Both the position numbers and the translations under genes were made by a program. Below are positions 12,317 to 23,160 of a stretch of 64,000 bases of DNA, piece after piece. Source of the DNA: Deinandra increscens subsp. villosa (Eukaryota; Streptophyta; Magnoliopsida; Asterales; Asteraceae); the NCBI GenBank assembly GCA_039602395.1, contig JBCNJP010000003.1:65772278-65836277 (forward strand). Reading direction: 5' to 3'. A model generated the notes under the pieces. That model saw only the letters and a program-made list of their open reading frames with translations. It ran no database searches and was not told the DNA's origin. Numbering within the stretch: the stretch's first letter is position 1; the number at the start of each line of letters is the position of its first letter.

Positions 12317-14598
12317 TGCTATCTTGCGCTTCCTATTCTCCTCCTTTTTATTTCTGCCTTATTTTTGTTTTGTGTCATTCTGATGATGTGGAGCCTTGGA
12401 AGCAAGTCTCTCTTCATTTCTGCTAGGGTGTGGAGTTGGATAGGTTCTTATTGGCAACAGTGTTGCAAAAACCTTACTTTGGATGGAGAGTGGTACAACT
12501 TAAGAGGTAGGATGAACCTGTCCTCACTTAAATTTTATACATTTAGCACCCCTTAAGCTGTACAATCCCTAGCCACTTTCTTTGTGGTGCTGCCTTTTTT
12601 GTTCTGTGTTTTTTTGTCAATTTGGTCTTGTTGTGTCTGCCCTTTTGGGCTTTGGGTGGGGAGACTTATTGGGATGGAAGGTGGTGGAGAGGCTGGGTTC
12701 CAAGCAATTTGGTGAGATTTGGGGTTGGGTTCTGGGGGGGGGGGGGGGCTTGGTACATCTTGAACACACCTCACTCTCTTTGGAATTATCAGGGGGGGGG
12801 GGGGAGTGAGAGGTATGGTGGCATTATGAAGGGAGGAGTGGAGGAGGAGAGTGACATCAAAAGTATTAGGAATTGGGGTGGTGGGATTTTCAGGGCCTTT
12901 ATGTATGATGTTGGGTTTGACTATAAAGCTGGGGTAGTAATCTGGTGCATGTTTGCATCTTAACTCTAATATCTTTTCCTTCTTTATTTTTGTTGCTAAA
13001 TGTCTTGTGGCATTTATGTGGTTTTACTCTTAAATCTGTTGATCATATGGGTCATATTAGGCTGATGATCAATTCTACTCAGTTTAATTGGTGGATAGGT
13101 TGGAATTGGCACTGGTGGTGCATTAGCCTTGGAGTGATAAGGCTAGAGGGCACCAGGTCTTATAGGACTTTATTTTCCACCCTTAAATTTTGTATTTTTA
13201 GAACCATTACTGGTGCCCAATCCTATTTAGTCCTAAATTTGTGTCAGCCTTTTTTATGTTACATTTTTTGAGTCTTTTCTCCATTTGGAGATGGGGTGGG
13301 GTTTTTTGGGAAAAATGAAGGTGAGGTTTGGGTCAGGATTGAAAATTGCTATGGCTGAAGGTTATGTTCAAAGTTATAGGGTTGGGAGTTTGTATTTAAG
13401 CTGGCCGTGGGTTGTAATTTGTTATAAGGACTGTCTTAGTTGGACTAGTGGTTGGTATGCTGGGCTGTATATTGAGGTGGGTTTCTAATAAGGGAGCTAA
13501 TATGCGATTTAGTGGTTCTTATATGAAGCCTGGTAAGTTCAGATGGAGGAGGCAAAAAGAGGATCAAATTTGGATGCTCCCCTTATATGTCTTATGGCTG
13601 TGTATGAATCTGAGGTTTTAGGTTGGTTCTAAAATTGATACCAGAAAGGGCTTTGGAAGCTGGCTTTATGGTTGGCTTGTATTATTACTAGGCTTGTTAC
13701 AGCAATACGTGTCTCTCAGTTTAATGATTCACTCTATTGGTTGGATCAGTCATAACAATTGGTCAAATGTTAAGAGGTTGTAATAACAAGGGTTGGAAGC
13801 ATATGAGGCTCAAGGTTGCTCTTAGGAGAACTGGGTTGCTTGTAAATGGCTCCTGGTGGTTTGATGCCACTTTACTAGATTTGTGGTTGCTCTTGGGGTG
13901 CCTGAAGTTGATGCTCAAGTCTAAAGCCTTGTCTAGAATAAAGTTCATTCAGTATGTGTCTAAGATGTGTAGCTATAGCTGGCATGGTAGCAATGTTTGT
14001 TCTATGGATCCTTGGTATATGGATGATGACCATGGGAGGTTTCAGATTGCAGCCGCCATTATGCTGAAAGATTACAGGCAAAAAAAGGTTTGGATCCTTT
14101 GTATTGACTGCCAAGTTACTTCTGAAGTCATATTTCACATAATGGGGCAGAATGTCATCACTGCAATTTGTACAATAGCTGGGTCATTCTCTCACCTGCT
14201 CTTTCTAAAGTATGAATATGTGTAAGTCAAGCATTGACCGGAAGCTGGTTGGTTTTCTTATGGAGTTAGCTCATTGACAATTATTGAGTCATCTATCCTC
14301 TATTAGTATGCATCAAAGAAGATGGACTTCTATGAAGTTTGCTTGGTTGATTTGGAAGGTTAGCTATTTCTTGGTGTTCGAGAGCAGCTATGTTGCCATT
14401 TATTCTGGTTGTATGAGTTGGTGGATATCTATTATGGTTATATTGTATTTTGGTTGATAGGATTGTTATTTGGTGTTTCTATGCTCACTTAGCTGTTAAG
14501 GTTGGGAATTGTCCAACCTAATGGTTTTGTGAGTGCTCCTCTTGTACTTTTTTTGTTCTATTTATTTATTTTGCCGGTTTTTCCAACAAAAAAAACAT
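12317..14598 (+). other. LINE 3' region, T/G-rich, with A-rich tail
   Basis: This is a long stretch without a recognisable protein, strongly T- and G-rich on the plus strand, with two G runs (12737-12748 and about 12792-12803). A phrase near 12278-12310 recurs diverged near 12903-12935 (GATGTTGGG followed by TATAAAGCT), suggesting internal duplication. The terminal sequence ends in TTTTTCCAACAAAAAAAAC. Open frames here carry no domain and follow the composition bias. It is taken as the 3' untranslated or decayed tail of the LINE. Confidence 0.55.
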
Positions 14599-15571
14599 AA
14601 TTGTTTATTGATAAGCAACACGTCATAGCGACAAACTCTAATTTGGTTATACCGTATTCATTAAAATAGGTCACTCATAACCAACCATTAAAGTCAAGTG
14701 TTGTGTACCAATGCAACCTAAGGTGAGTTTCACTACTCTATTTAGTTATATCCGGTTGAGGATGATAACACACAACTAGTTGCATCCGGTAAAGGATGGA
14801 ATTGCAATGACAAAGGTATTTTGCCTAATTGAGTAATTATCCGACATATATATCACATGTTTCACTGAATGCATTTTAAATTACAAAAAGTCCTTACATT
14901 CTCGGCCTGTTAATATAGAATAGCGAGGTAATGTTGAGTAGTACTACTAGGGATTGACACCCCTGCTCAGCGGTGCACGTGATGCACCATCCAGACTGGC
15001 GGTTAGACTGAGAACAATATTAGCCAAACACGACCGTGATCTGGAAAGACACGAGGAAGGCAAATCGCACAGGTTAAGACCTGTGATGCATAGTCAACTT
15101 CGGTTATGAACATTCAGGTGAACATAAGCATAGGCTAGCTACCTAATGATATGGGTATTACTTGTAACTTACGAATTGGTCTTTCGTTATTCGTGAACAC
15201 TTCTTTTGGTCTACACGGTGAAGTGTTGACTGCTTTTATGAACTCACCAGCTTTTGCTGACACTTGATTGTTGATGAATGCTTTTAGGGACGCTAGGAGG
15301 ATCTTGGAGGCACGGGCATAGGCAATACTTCCTTTTGTATAATCTTTTGGGAATTACGCTACAAAAAATTTCACTACATACTTTTGCAAACAACAACTTT
15401 GTAGACTTTTAAATGATTCCGCTGAATTACACTGTAAACTCTGTTTTGTGAAATGCAATATAAGATTATTTTACCTTTCATTATGCCTTGATTGTAACTA
15501 TAGACTTGGATCCTGTTCTGGATCACACCCCACACGGTTATACTCCGTTAGTAGAAATTAAGGGTGTGACA
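14599..15571 (+). repeat. Truncated LTR, 3' part (related to family A)
   Basis: The sequence shares landmarks with the 3' third of the family A LTR: TCCTTACATT, GCGAGGTAAT, GTAGTACTACT, ACTCACCAGC, a TTGGATCCTG block and the terminal GGGTGTGACA. It lacks the LTR start because the LINE tail replaces it. It is clearly diverged from the copy ending at 5428. It was probably the target into which the LINE inserted. Confidence 0.7.
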
Positions 15572-17424
15572 ACTGATCCATGTTAGCTTATACTCCTTCC
15601 TAATCGAACAAATACAAACACTTAATGCATTATGGTTCAACAATAATTCAATAAAAAGAGGTAAATGAATAATTAGCTACCTACCTTCAAGTACTCGATG
15701 AATGAATCAACCTGTACATACCTACACCACAACCTACTCAAATACAAACCTGAAGACTAAAAGATATTGCTTGTGTAGAAACAGATTTCGTTGATTCCTC
15801 CAAATTGTTGACAAACCATTAGTCCAATTCCAATCTTCCAAATAGAAACGGAAAAAGTAAGGAAAAGTTATATAGAGTAATTAAATTATGAAATTATCAT
15901 CTAAAACAATCTGATCAAGATTTGATAAGAAGATAAACTTACAGTGACTGATCGTTAATATCTTATTTGAAACAAAACGAATAGTTTGGCTTTCGGGAGC
16001 TTTTGTAGCGTTTCTGTATAATCCTATCAGCAGCTGCAGGACATCAATAATAACCCATTAAATTCAAACATACAAAATTTTCAGTGAGAAAAAGGTTAAG
16101 AGATTTGAAAGGACATGGATTTCATCTGCCTCCTTAGATATATCAGCATCCTTCGCTCTAAGTATTCTCAGGGCAACTCCAAACTCATTTTGTAAATTTA
16201 TTTGAGCATTTTAACTTTTTTTCATCAAACTTCATTTCTGTTGTTATATGGTTCAGGTTTAAGTAAGGAGTCCCCAAATCTGAAATTCAAGAAAAATAAA
16301 AAGGGTGAGATTAATTTTAGATCACTAGTTGCTAATACACATCTGGATGGTGGAATAGTGAAGCCGATATGCAGTGAATATAAAATACATAATGCTGATG
16401 TTACCCTTTCGTTTGATGCAATTGCCGGTGATCTCATAGATGTTATTGTAGGAAATAAGATATATACGCCTTGCATTTATGTTGTCAACAAAACAAATTA
16501 AATATTATTCGAAGAACTGGAAATATTGGATAAACTTGCTCACTACTGCCCTGTTAAGTTACATCATCGTAAAAATCCAAAAGTTCTTTGTCATGTTCAA
16601 GAACTCATAAACTCCAGACCCTATAAAAACAAAGATATCAGATTCAAAGATCAATTAACAGTTGTTATTTAACCCAAGCAATCACAATAAAAGTAAATAA
16701 AATCATGAACTATGAGCAAAGAAAGTTAGAACAAAGAACTTTTACATCACCGATCAGAGGAAGAACAACAATTAGTAACAAGGAGCTTTTACATCACCGA
16801 TCAAAGGAAAAGAAAGAAACATGTAGCACCAAAACCTGAACAATCACAAACACCTAAACAGAAATCGTCCTTCAACATGATTAAGTATTGAAACTTCAAT
16901 GGGTAACATAACAAAAAATAATAACTATACGATTATCGACTTACATTTCAGATCCAGGTAGAGCAATTAAATCGGTTGAGCAACTAAAAAGTTGAAAGTT
17001 CAACACCAAAGGTATGATCCAAAGAGGATAGATCAAGAGTTTGAATCTGGAGGAAAACAAACCTCTTCAACTTTAGAGAGATTGAGGTAGATAAGGGAGT
17101 TGATTCGAGGTTAGCACCGTCCATCGCTACTAATTTTCTTGAGAAATTGATTCGAGGTCGGCACCGATAATCATTGATGAAGAAGATGAATCGTGATTCA
17201 AAGTTTTGGGATTTGAATTTTGAGAGAGAGTTTAATATCTGAATTATGATTTCACGTGAGTTTTTAGGGTATTGAATTCAAATTTCAAAATTTGGCCGCC
17301 CAGTTTTAGCTTTCTAAAGGTTTTAATATTTGATGCATCAAGATGTTGTACATAAGGCATGAAGATGTGTACGCGTCTTCAAATCAAGGCATTCAATACT
17401 CTCTCTCCAATATGCATTATATAG

Positions 17425-17427
<3 letters not shown>
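15572..17427. other. Unassigned region with gene-like scraps
   Basis: No complete gene is visible. A 99-codon frame at 16202-16501 (plus) has ordinary amino-acid composition but no recognised domain. On the minus strand a possible first coding exon at 17073-17124 begins MDGANLESTPLS and runs into a GT donor. The right edge (about 17397-17430) reads on the minus strand as ACTATATAATGCATATTGG, resembling the Helitron start at 59320. This may therefore be a Helitron in reverse orientation with captured host pieces; its other end was not found. Confidence 0.3.

Positions 17428-17470
<43 letters not shown>
17428..17470. repeat. TA dinucleotide array
   Basis: A run of about 20 TA units lies directly left of a MITE copy. 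Similar arrays flank nearly every MITE copy in the window, suggesting either preferred insertion into TA tracts or growth of the arrays from TA target duplications. Confidence 0.9.
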
Positions 17471-17473
<3 letters not shown>

Positions 17474-17760
17474 TGATCATTTAAGAACCAATTGGGTTTG
17501 AGAACTAAAAAGAACTAATCTCAGCCACTAGTTTATATATATGGAAAAACCCCCCATGAATTAGTGGTCCCCATCTGAAATTAGTGGTTGAGATTTAGTT
17601 CTCATGAGAACTTTTAAGAACTAAATCTCAACCACAAATTTTAGGGGGGGGGGGGGGACCACTACAATTCATGAGAGGGGGATACATGTAATAAACATGT
17701 GGCTCAAATTAGTTCTTTTTAGTTCTCAAATCAAATTGGTTTTCAAATGATCCTCTCCCT
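17471..17760. mobile_element. MITE family 1, palindromic composite copy
   Basis: Both outer ends are the same end of the element: GATCATTTAAGAACCAATTG on the left and its inverted counterpart ending ATGATCCTCTCCCT on the right. The centre has lost the opposite ends and carries a long G run (about 17643-17656). This is best explained as two inverted copies fused into a foldback. It is non-coding. Confidence 0.7.
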
Positions 17761-17761
17761 A

Positions 17762-18655
17762 TCTATATTCTATATAATATATATATATATATATGAAAAG
17801 ATTGGATGCCACATGGCATCACCACAACAATCCATTTTGTGGTTTTCCCGCTCAAATTTTTTCCAATAAATGAAATTTAACTTTCATAATATAGTTATGA
17901 TTATTCAAAAATAGAAAGAGTCTAATTATAAACTGTATAATTACGTATTTAATTATATTCTAAAAAAGTCAAACACATTTAAAGATTGAATTATATATCG
18001 TAAATGAGGGATTTGGATTTGAAAAAAAAAGTCAATTTTAAATCCAATGAGCCTTAAATATTGTAATTTCAAACAACTAAATTAATTCTTATGAATTTTT
18101 AATAGAGATATTATCGTTATAATTGCATTCTTAATTTTATTATTTTTTACAAACAATTATTTCTTAAATAAATATAACAATATAATTAATATCAAATTTT
18201 TTTTTATTGTTTAGCTATACAAATTCCCAAATATATGTATCATAAGGGTGTCCTTGAGTGGTGCTTATGACTACTCTTAGATTATTCATGCACGATTATA
18301 ATCAAATGGTTTTGTTTTTGTGTTTGTTTTTATAATTGAAGAAGGGTATGATATAAACTTTAATTTTCTCTTAAGTTTTAGAGATTATACTAATGTTTAT
18401 ATCATTTTTATATTTTACTAGGAAGTGAAAGTGACTCATTGTAGAAGAACCATTGAAACTTTTAAATGGATATTTCTAATAAAAAAATTCTTAGATGATA
18501 TAAAGAATCATTAGTACATTTTAGTTTTGATTTTTTTAAATACCGCCGTACGATGCACGGGTTTCAATTATCGAATTACATTTATTATAATATTTAAATT
18601 GTTGGATTAATTTTTTAAAAAACCACCCGTGCGTCGCACGGGTATCAAAAACTAG
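17762..18655 (+). mobile_element. Non-autonomous Helitron, complete (894 bp)
   Basis: The element starts with TCTATATTCTATATAATA after an A and ends in CTAG followed by T, as Helitrons do when inserted between A and T. Twelve bases or fewer before the end lies a perfect hairpin (18625-18643, ACCCGTGCG-T-CGCACGGGT). A second, poorer hairpin-like block (CCGTACGATGCACGG) lies near 18545. The interior is AT-rich and contains no gene. It must have been moved by proteins supplied by an autonomous relative. Confidence 0.75.
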
Positions 18656-18668
18656 TATATATATATAT

Positions 18669-18852
18669 AGAAGATCATTTGAGAACCAATTTGATTTGAG
18701 AACTAAAAAGAACTAATTTGAGCCACATGTTTATTACATGTATCCCCTCTCCCATGAATTGTAGTGGTCCCCCCCCCCCCCCTGAAATTTGTGGTTGAGA
18801 TTTAGTTCTCAAAAGTTCTCAAAATAAAAAGTTCTCATTTGAACCTAACCCT
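18669..18852 (+). mobile_element. MITE family 1 copy
   Basis: This is a roughly 185-bp non-coding element. Its left end is AGATCATTTGAGAACCAATT and its right end is AGTTCTCATTTGAACCTAAC followed by CCTATA. The two ends form an imperfect terminal inverted repeat of about 25 bases. A long C run sits in the middle (about 18768-18782). It lies between TA arrays. Confidence 0.75.
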
Positions 18853-18869
18853 ATATATATATATATATA

Positions 18870-19060
18870 TAGGGTTAGGTTCAAATGAGAACTTTTTCTT
18901 TTGAGAACTTTTGAGAACCAATTTGGGCCACTAATTTTTAAGGGGGGGGGGGGGGGCATTCAAATTCATGGAGGGGTTTTCCATATATATAAACTAGTGG
19001 CTAAGATTAGTTCTTTTTAGTTCTCAAACCCAATTAGTTCTCAAATGATCCTCTTCCTAT
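18870..19060 (-). mobile_element. MITE family 1 copy, inverted relative to its neighbour
   Basis: This is the same element in the opposite direction, starting AGGGTTAGGTTCAAATGAG and ending ATGATCCTCTTCCTATA. Only a short TA array (18853-18869) separates it from the plus-strand copy, giving a head-to-head inverted pair of roughly 390 bp able to fold into a hairpin. Confidence 0.75.
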
Positions 19061-19081
19061 ATATATATATATATATATATA

Positions 19082-19112
19082 CTAGTGGGGTACCCGCGCG
19101 TTACGGCGGGCA
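19082..19112 (-). mobile_element. Helitron 3' terminus in reverse orientation
   Basis: Read on the minus strand, this is CCCGC and GCGGG around a short loop, then a six-base spacer and CTAG, adjacent to a TA-rich target. It is the expected end of a Helitron extending to the right. Its 5' end was not found; the following 4 kb with host-like gene scraps probably belongs to it. Confidence 0.6.
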
Positions 19113-19399
19113 ACAGTTTATAGCGTTTAGGTCTTATTTTCGCGTGTTCGACAATGAAGATAATTTATAATGTGGTATATGCGCGATTAATGACATAAAT
19201 TAAGTATGCACGTTTTGTTAAAACTCAAAATTTTCTGAGACCTAAGGTTTCAAATGTTTTATATTCACTAGGTGATCCCCCTATATATACATAATACAAC
19301 TGATTGTACAATTTCTAAAGCATATTATACAAGCTAATAATGCATACATGGTACCAGTTTTAAAACCCAAGTTACAACTCTCTGTTGCAAGCTGAAATT

Positions 19400-19680
19400 G
19401 TGTCTTGAGCTTCTGTAAAACACACGGGTCTGTGAGTGGGCTATCCATATTATATGGATCATATATAAAGGTTAGTGTTAAATAATTAGGGTTGTTGCTT
19501 TTTCCTCTCTCTCAAACGCTGCCTCTCTCTCAAACGTTATCTCAGCTCCGACGAAGAGAAGTTGAAGGTCGGTTCCCTTTTCGCTTCCGCTCATCTGCGT
19601 TAGGGTTTTCCACAGCGATCGGAGAGGCCTTGCCGCAAATCCGCCTTCGATTTCAGCATTCACCTTAAAGTTCAGGTAAC
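19400..19680 (+). promoter_or_regulatory. Promoter and leader-exon-like fragment
   Basis: A GTGGGCTA motif (about 19436) precedes a TATA-like ATATATAAAGG (about 19461). A CT-rich leader with repeated CTCTCTCTCAAACG follows, and the stretch ends at a plausible donor CAG|GTAACC near 19675. This is the layout of a plant promoter plus non-coding first exon. No matching coding exon was identified; it is probably a captured host fragment. Confidence 0.4.
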
Positions 19681-20889
19681 CGATGTTCGATTCACTGTTA
19701 CACGGGATCGGTAGGGGTCTAGGTAATGATTTTATGTTAACGAGATTAGGGTTGCAACCAGTTGTGAGTGTAAAGAAAATACGGCTTTCTCATTGTTCGT
19801 TCGTCACTGTAAGCTTCAAAAGCCTTCTTCTCTGCTGTTGATGATGTCTATTTGTAGGTTTAAGAGTGAATTTTCTGTTCAATGTTTTGTATTCCTCTTA
19901 TTTCTCACCGCTTGCTTTTTGTTTTCAGGAGGAGTTATGGGTCTCACCACATTTTGTTTTCAGGAGATTTTTTTTGTGGGGTTTCTTTTATTTTTTACTC
20001 TGTCGGAAAGATCTTTCATCTTTTCGTTTCTATTTCCTCTGCATGATGTATATTTTGTTGGGATGTAATTTTTGGCACATGTACAACCTCATATTAATCC
20101 ATCGGAGTAAGTTGTTTTTGTTTTTCGTGTGTTTAAGCTGGATAGGGTTTATACATTAGATCAGTTGTTGCATTACCGGGGAACCCTTTTCTGATCTTCC
20201 TCCAATTTTGAGCCCAAATAAATTGTAGCATAAACTGTGACAAAACCCTCACTCGAATCATCAACTGACGCTGATTTAATTTCTCAGATGGTTGCGTTTG
20301 TGATACCTCTGTTACGGATGTAGGACTGTCATTGTTCTTTTAGGCTTATTTTTGGGTATTATACTTATGTTTTTAGTAGTTAAATTCCTTTTTTATGATA
20401 TGTGAAATGTAGTGTTTATATTGTGTGTTGGTTGGTTATTTGCAGGTGCTTGGTGCTTCAATATATCTCTTTGTAAGTGTTTCCCCCCCCCCTTTTTTAG
20501 GCTTTTGCAATTCTTAAAACAATTGTAGTTTTTTGGGATGAATGGGTGCGATTTGGTCCCAAATGGTTCATATATGATATAGTCCGGTATTATGATTATG
20601 TAATGATTTGTGTAATTTGTTGGAGTTGTGATTATATAGCGCTTTGTTTTATCCAAAATTGCAGATCATGTGCTTTTTTATAAATTGTTTTGTGGTAACA
20701 AGTTTAATATGGTATTTTGGAAAATTAGTTTATTAGGTTTGTGTCATGAGGGTGGTTATGATACAAAATCTTAGATGTGGTTAGGTGTCTTGGTGTTTAT
20801 TGGTTTCATGGTTAATGGTTTTGATTTATAATAAGGTTAGCAAAATAGGTCTGCATTTATTTTATTTATGTGGGCATGGTGAAAAATAG

Positions 20890-20985
20890 CCAATTGTGGT
20901 TGAGATTTACCGGCAAGTTGAGCTTGAGCTTTCAGATGAGATTGCCTTAGTTGAGAAGAGAGAACTGTTAAACCGCCAAAACTGA
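20890..20985 (+). pseudogene. Short unidentified exon-like fragment
   Basis: A short plus-strand frame reads EIYRQVELELSDEIALVEKR, then ELLNRQN and a stop. The charged, leucine-spaced pattern suggests part of a coiled coil. It matches no protein I can name. It could be a captured exon of a host gene or chance. Confidence 0.25.
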
Positions 20986-21112
20986 CCCGTGAACCTAACT
21001 TTTTGGATCTCAAACCGGCCGACTCGCTTTGATTTGGGCAGTTCGGTTCTTTCAGCGGTTTTTTACACCCCTAGGTACTAGCTTATACTTTAAAAGACTT
21101 CTCATATTGCAG

Positions 21113-21480
21113 GTCAAAGATGTGTATTGAAGATGGATCAGCATTGTCTATGGGTGGTGAACTCTGTGGGAGCGCGAAACTATTATTTTTTTTTATTGTT
21201 CTTGGTAAATTTACTCTCCCTTTTTAGAGTGACTGATAATTCATATCCATATATTAACTGGCATATTTCTTTAAATACAGTTTTATACATTTCTAGAGAC
21301 AACACCGCATATTTCTTTAAATACAATTCATATCCGTAGTATTGCTTCCCAGTTTGTAGTAACTCTTCAGAGAAGCCTCAGGTCACTCGAACTCAGCAAG
21401 TGATCTTGCTCTTACCTTTTTGACATTTGTTAACAATTTTTATGTATTATTTTAGCAATATTCATACAAATTGCCCCTGT
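21113..21480 (+). pseudogene. Fragment of a DHHC palmitoyltransferase gene
   Basis: After an acceptor (TTGCAG) an exon of about 92 bases reads QRCVLKMDQHCLWVVNSVGA and then RNYYFFLLFL before a GTAAAT donor. It matches the catalytic core of plant DHHC-type protein S-acyltransferases, integral membrane enzymes that palmitoylate proteins. The catalytic tetrad here is DQHC rather than DHHC; the cysteine is kept. A second piece near 21355-21480 (ASDLALTFLTFV) fits the next membrane segment of the same family. Upstream zinc-binding exons and the C-terminus are missing. It is taken as a gene scrap captured by a mobile element. Confidence 0.6.
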
Positions 21481-22610
21481 TGCTTACATATTATGTTGCT
21501 TACATATTATGTTGGATTCTCAGCAAAATATGTCTTTATCCATTAATGTCAAGAAAACAGAATATGGGATGGGTTGACAATGACTTAACATTAGAAATTC
21601 CAATAACTGATCATGCTAAACAGGGAGGATGTTCACTCTTTTGTTTGGTTAACCAGGTAAATTTTAAATCCCTTTTATGTTCTACTATTGTCTTCACACA
21701 GTTTATTGGCAATGTGTTTATTATGGGTTATTTTGTTGAAATTCTATTCAAAGGGTTATTTTTCTCTTCCTTTTAGTTGTGTCGACTATATATTCATTGG
21801 AGATAATGTTGACTAAGGAAAATATAGTTTGGAGACCATCACTCTGCTCCTTCCTTTTAAAGGTAAAATATATCTCATTGTAGTTAATATTTTAAATCTC
21901 AAAGTCTGACTTACTGGTGTATTAGGTTGCACTTCCAGACACAATGGTAATCATATTTGGCTATTTTGACTTTAAAATGTGAAATCATTGGGTCTTGAGC
22001 ATTTTGTTGACATATAATTTGCAACTTTGACTTTTAAAAGTCAAAATTTTGGGTGTTGAATCTAGGCTACAAATATTCAAAAGTGTCACTATGCATTTGA
22101 TTATTACACATATCTTGCTCACCATAATTCTATTTAAATAAATGGTTGTTTATATGTGTGATTTCATAGCTCATATTGTGAGAATCGATTGCTTTCTTCG
22201 CATTGTTTGAACGTTTGTTTCTTGGTTGAAATTGACATACTCAATATGCATAGACGCCCCACTTGATTGTTAGAAAGCAGAAAATCAATAGCAAATACCT
22301 GCGGTGTTTTACGCCACGTTGCGGTGTTTGTTTTTTCTTTTCAGTAGGCCTTTGTAGCCTCTGGTTTTGGTTCGTTGCTGACCGTTCCTTTAACTTCATC
22401 GCCGGTTTAAACCGATTATGGCTTGGCTAATCGGCTTTTTAAAAGGGTTCGGCTCCACGGCAGGGCGCGGGTCGACCCACTTGTATGATACAAATGTAGT
22501 TAGTGTATTATGATTTACTAATAACACAAATTAAATGGTTGTTGAAACTGGAATATATCAAGGTCGCAAGAAATTATTTAAGATGATGAACACATAGAAA
22601 CAACACAAAT

Positions 22611-22935
22611 TAACAAATTGTATGCTCTACCATGAAAAGGCAAAAGTCATAGGAGGTTGATAGTCAGGGTGTGAAATGTTTGATTTTCAAACTATACGCA
22701 TGTCTTCATCAGTTTTGGTCAGCCCTTTAGAATATGATGGGCCTAGAGCATATAGATTTTGCACTGTTGAAATGGTTTGGCTTTATTAACAAATTGTATG
22801 CTCTACCATGAAAAGGCAAAAGTCATAGGAGTTTGATGTACGCCAATTGGCTTTAATGATCTTTCCATCGGTCCGTGTACATACCATTGACCGCAGTGTG
22901 TATATCGCTTTAATGATCTTTCCATCAGTCTCTAT
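22611..22935 (+). repeat. Short local duplications
   Basis: A segment of about 50 bases beginning TTAACAAATTGTATGCTCTA occurs at 22610-22660 and again at 22786-22837 with few differences. A second phrase, CTTTAATGATCTTTCCATC, occurs at about 22850 and 22908. No coding function is seen. The surrounding stretch 21780-23160 has no recognisable gene. Confidence 0.7.
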
Positions 22936-23160
22936 GTGTACTTACCATTAAAGCTAAATTTATTGCCCTTATAAAAAGAACAAAAAACAATTAAGAAACA
23001 ATTGCAGTAATGGTACCTGCACTTCAGAAGACGACAATGCAAACCTGCAACCAAACCAAAAAAAAGGATTCATAAATCTGACAGCTAAATTTGTTTGAAA
23101 AAAAATCAGGTACTAACACAACGGTAGAAAGCAATTGCCGAGCTCCATTCCTAGAAAATC

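Larger units (their letters stand above)
5429..14598 (+). mobile_element. Degenerate plant LINE (L1-type non-LTR retrotransposon)
   Basis: The element has, in order, a long ORF1 region, a DUF4283 plus zinc-knuckle protein, an APE-type endonuclease, a reverse transcriptase, a zf-RVT tail and a long 3' region ending in a short A-rich tail (about 14586-14598). All reading frames are interrupted. The left edge is the end of a gypsy LTR, so the LINE 5' end is either upstream of the window or lost. The right edge abuts an LTR that starts mid-sequence. The simplest reading is a gypsy element inserted into this LINE, which itself had inserted into an older LTR. Confidence 0.85.

Noticed and set aside
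12553..12809. Open frames on both strands with poly-Pro or poly-Gly
   Set aside because: Created by G runs in the LINE 3' region.
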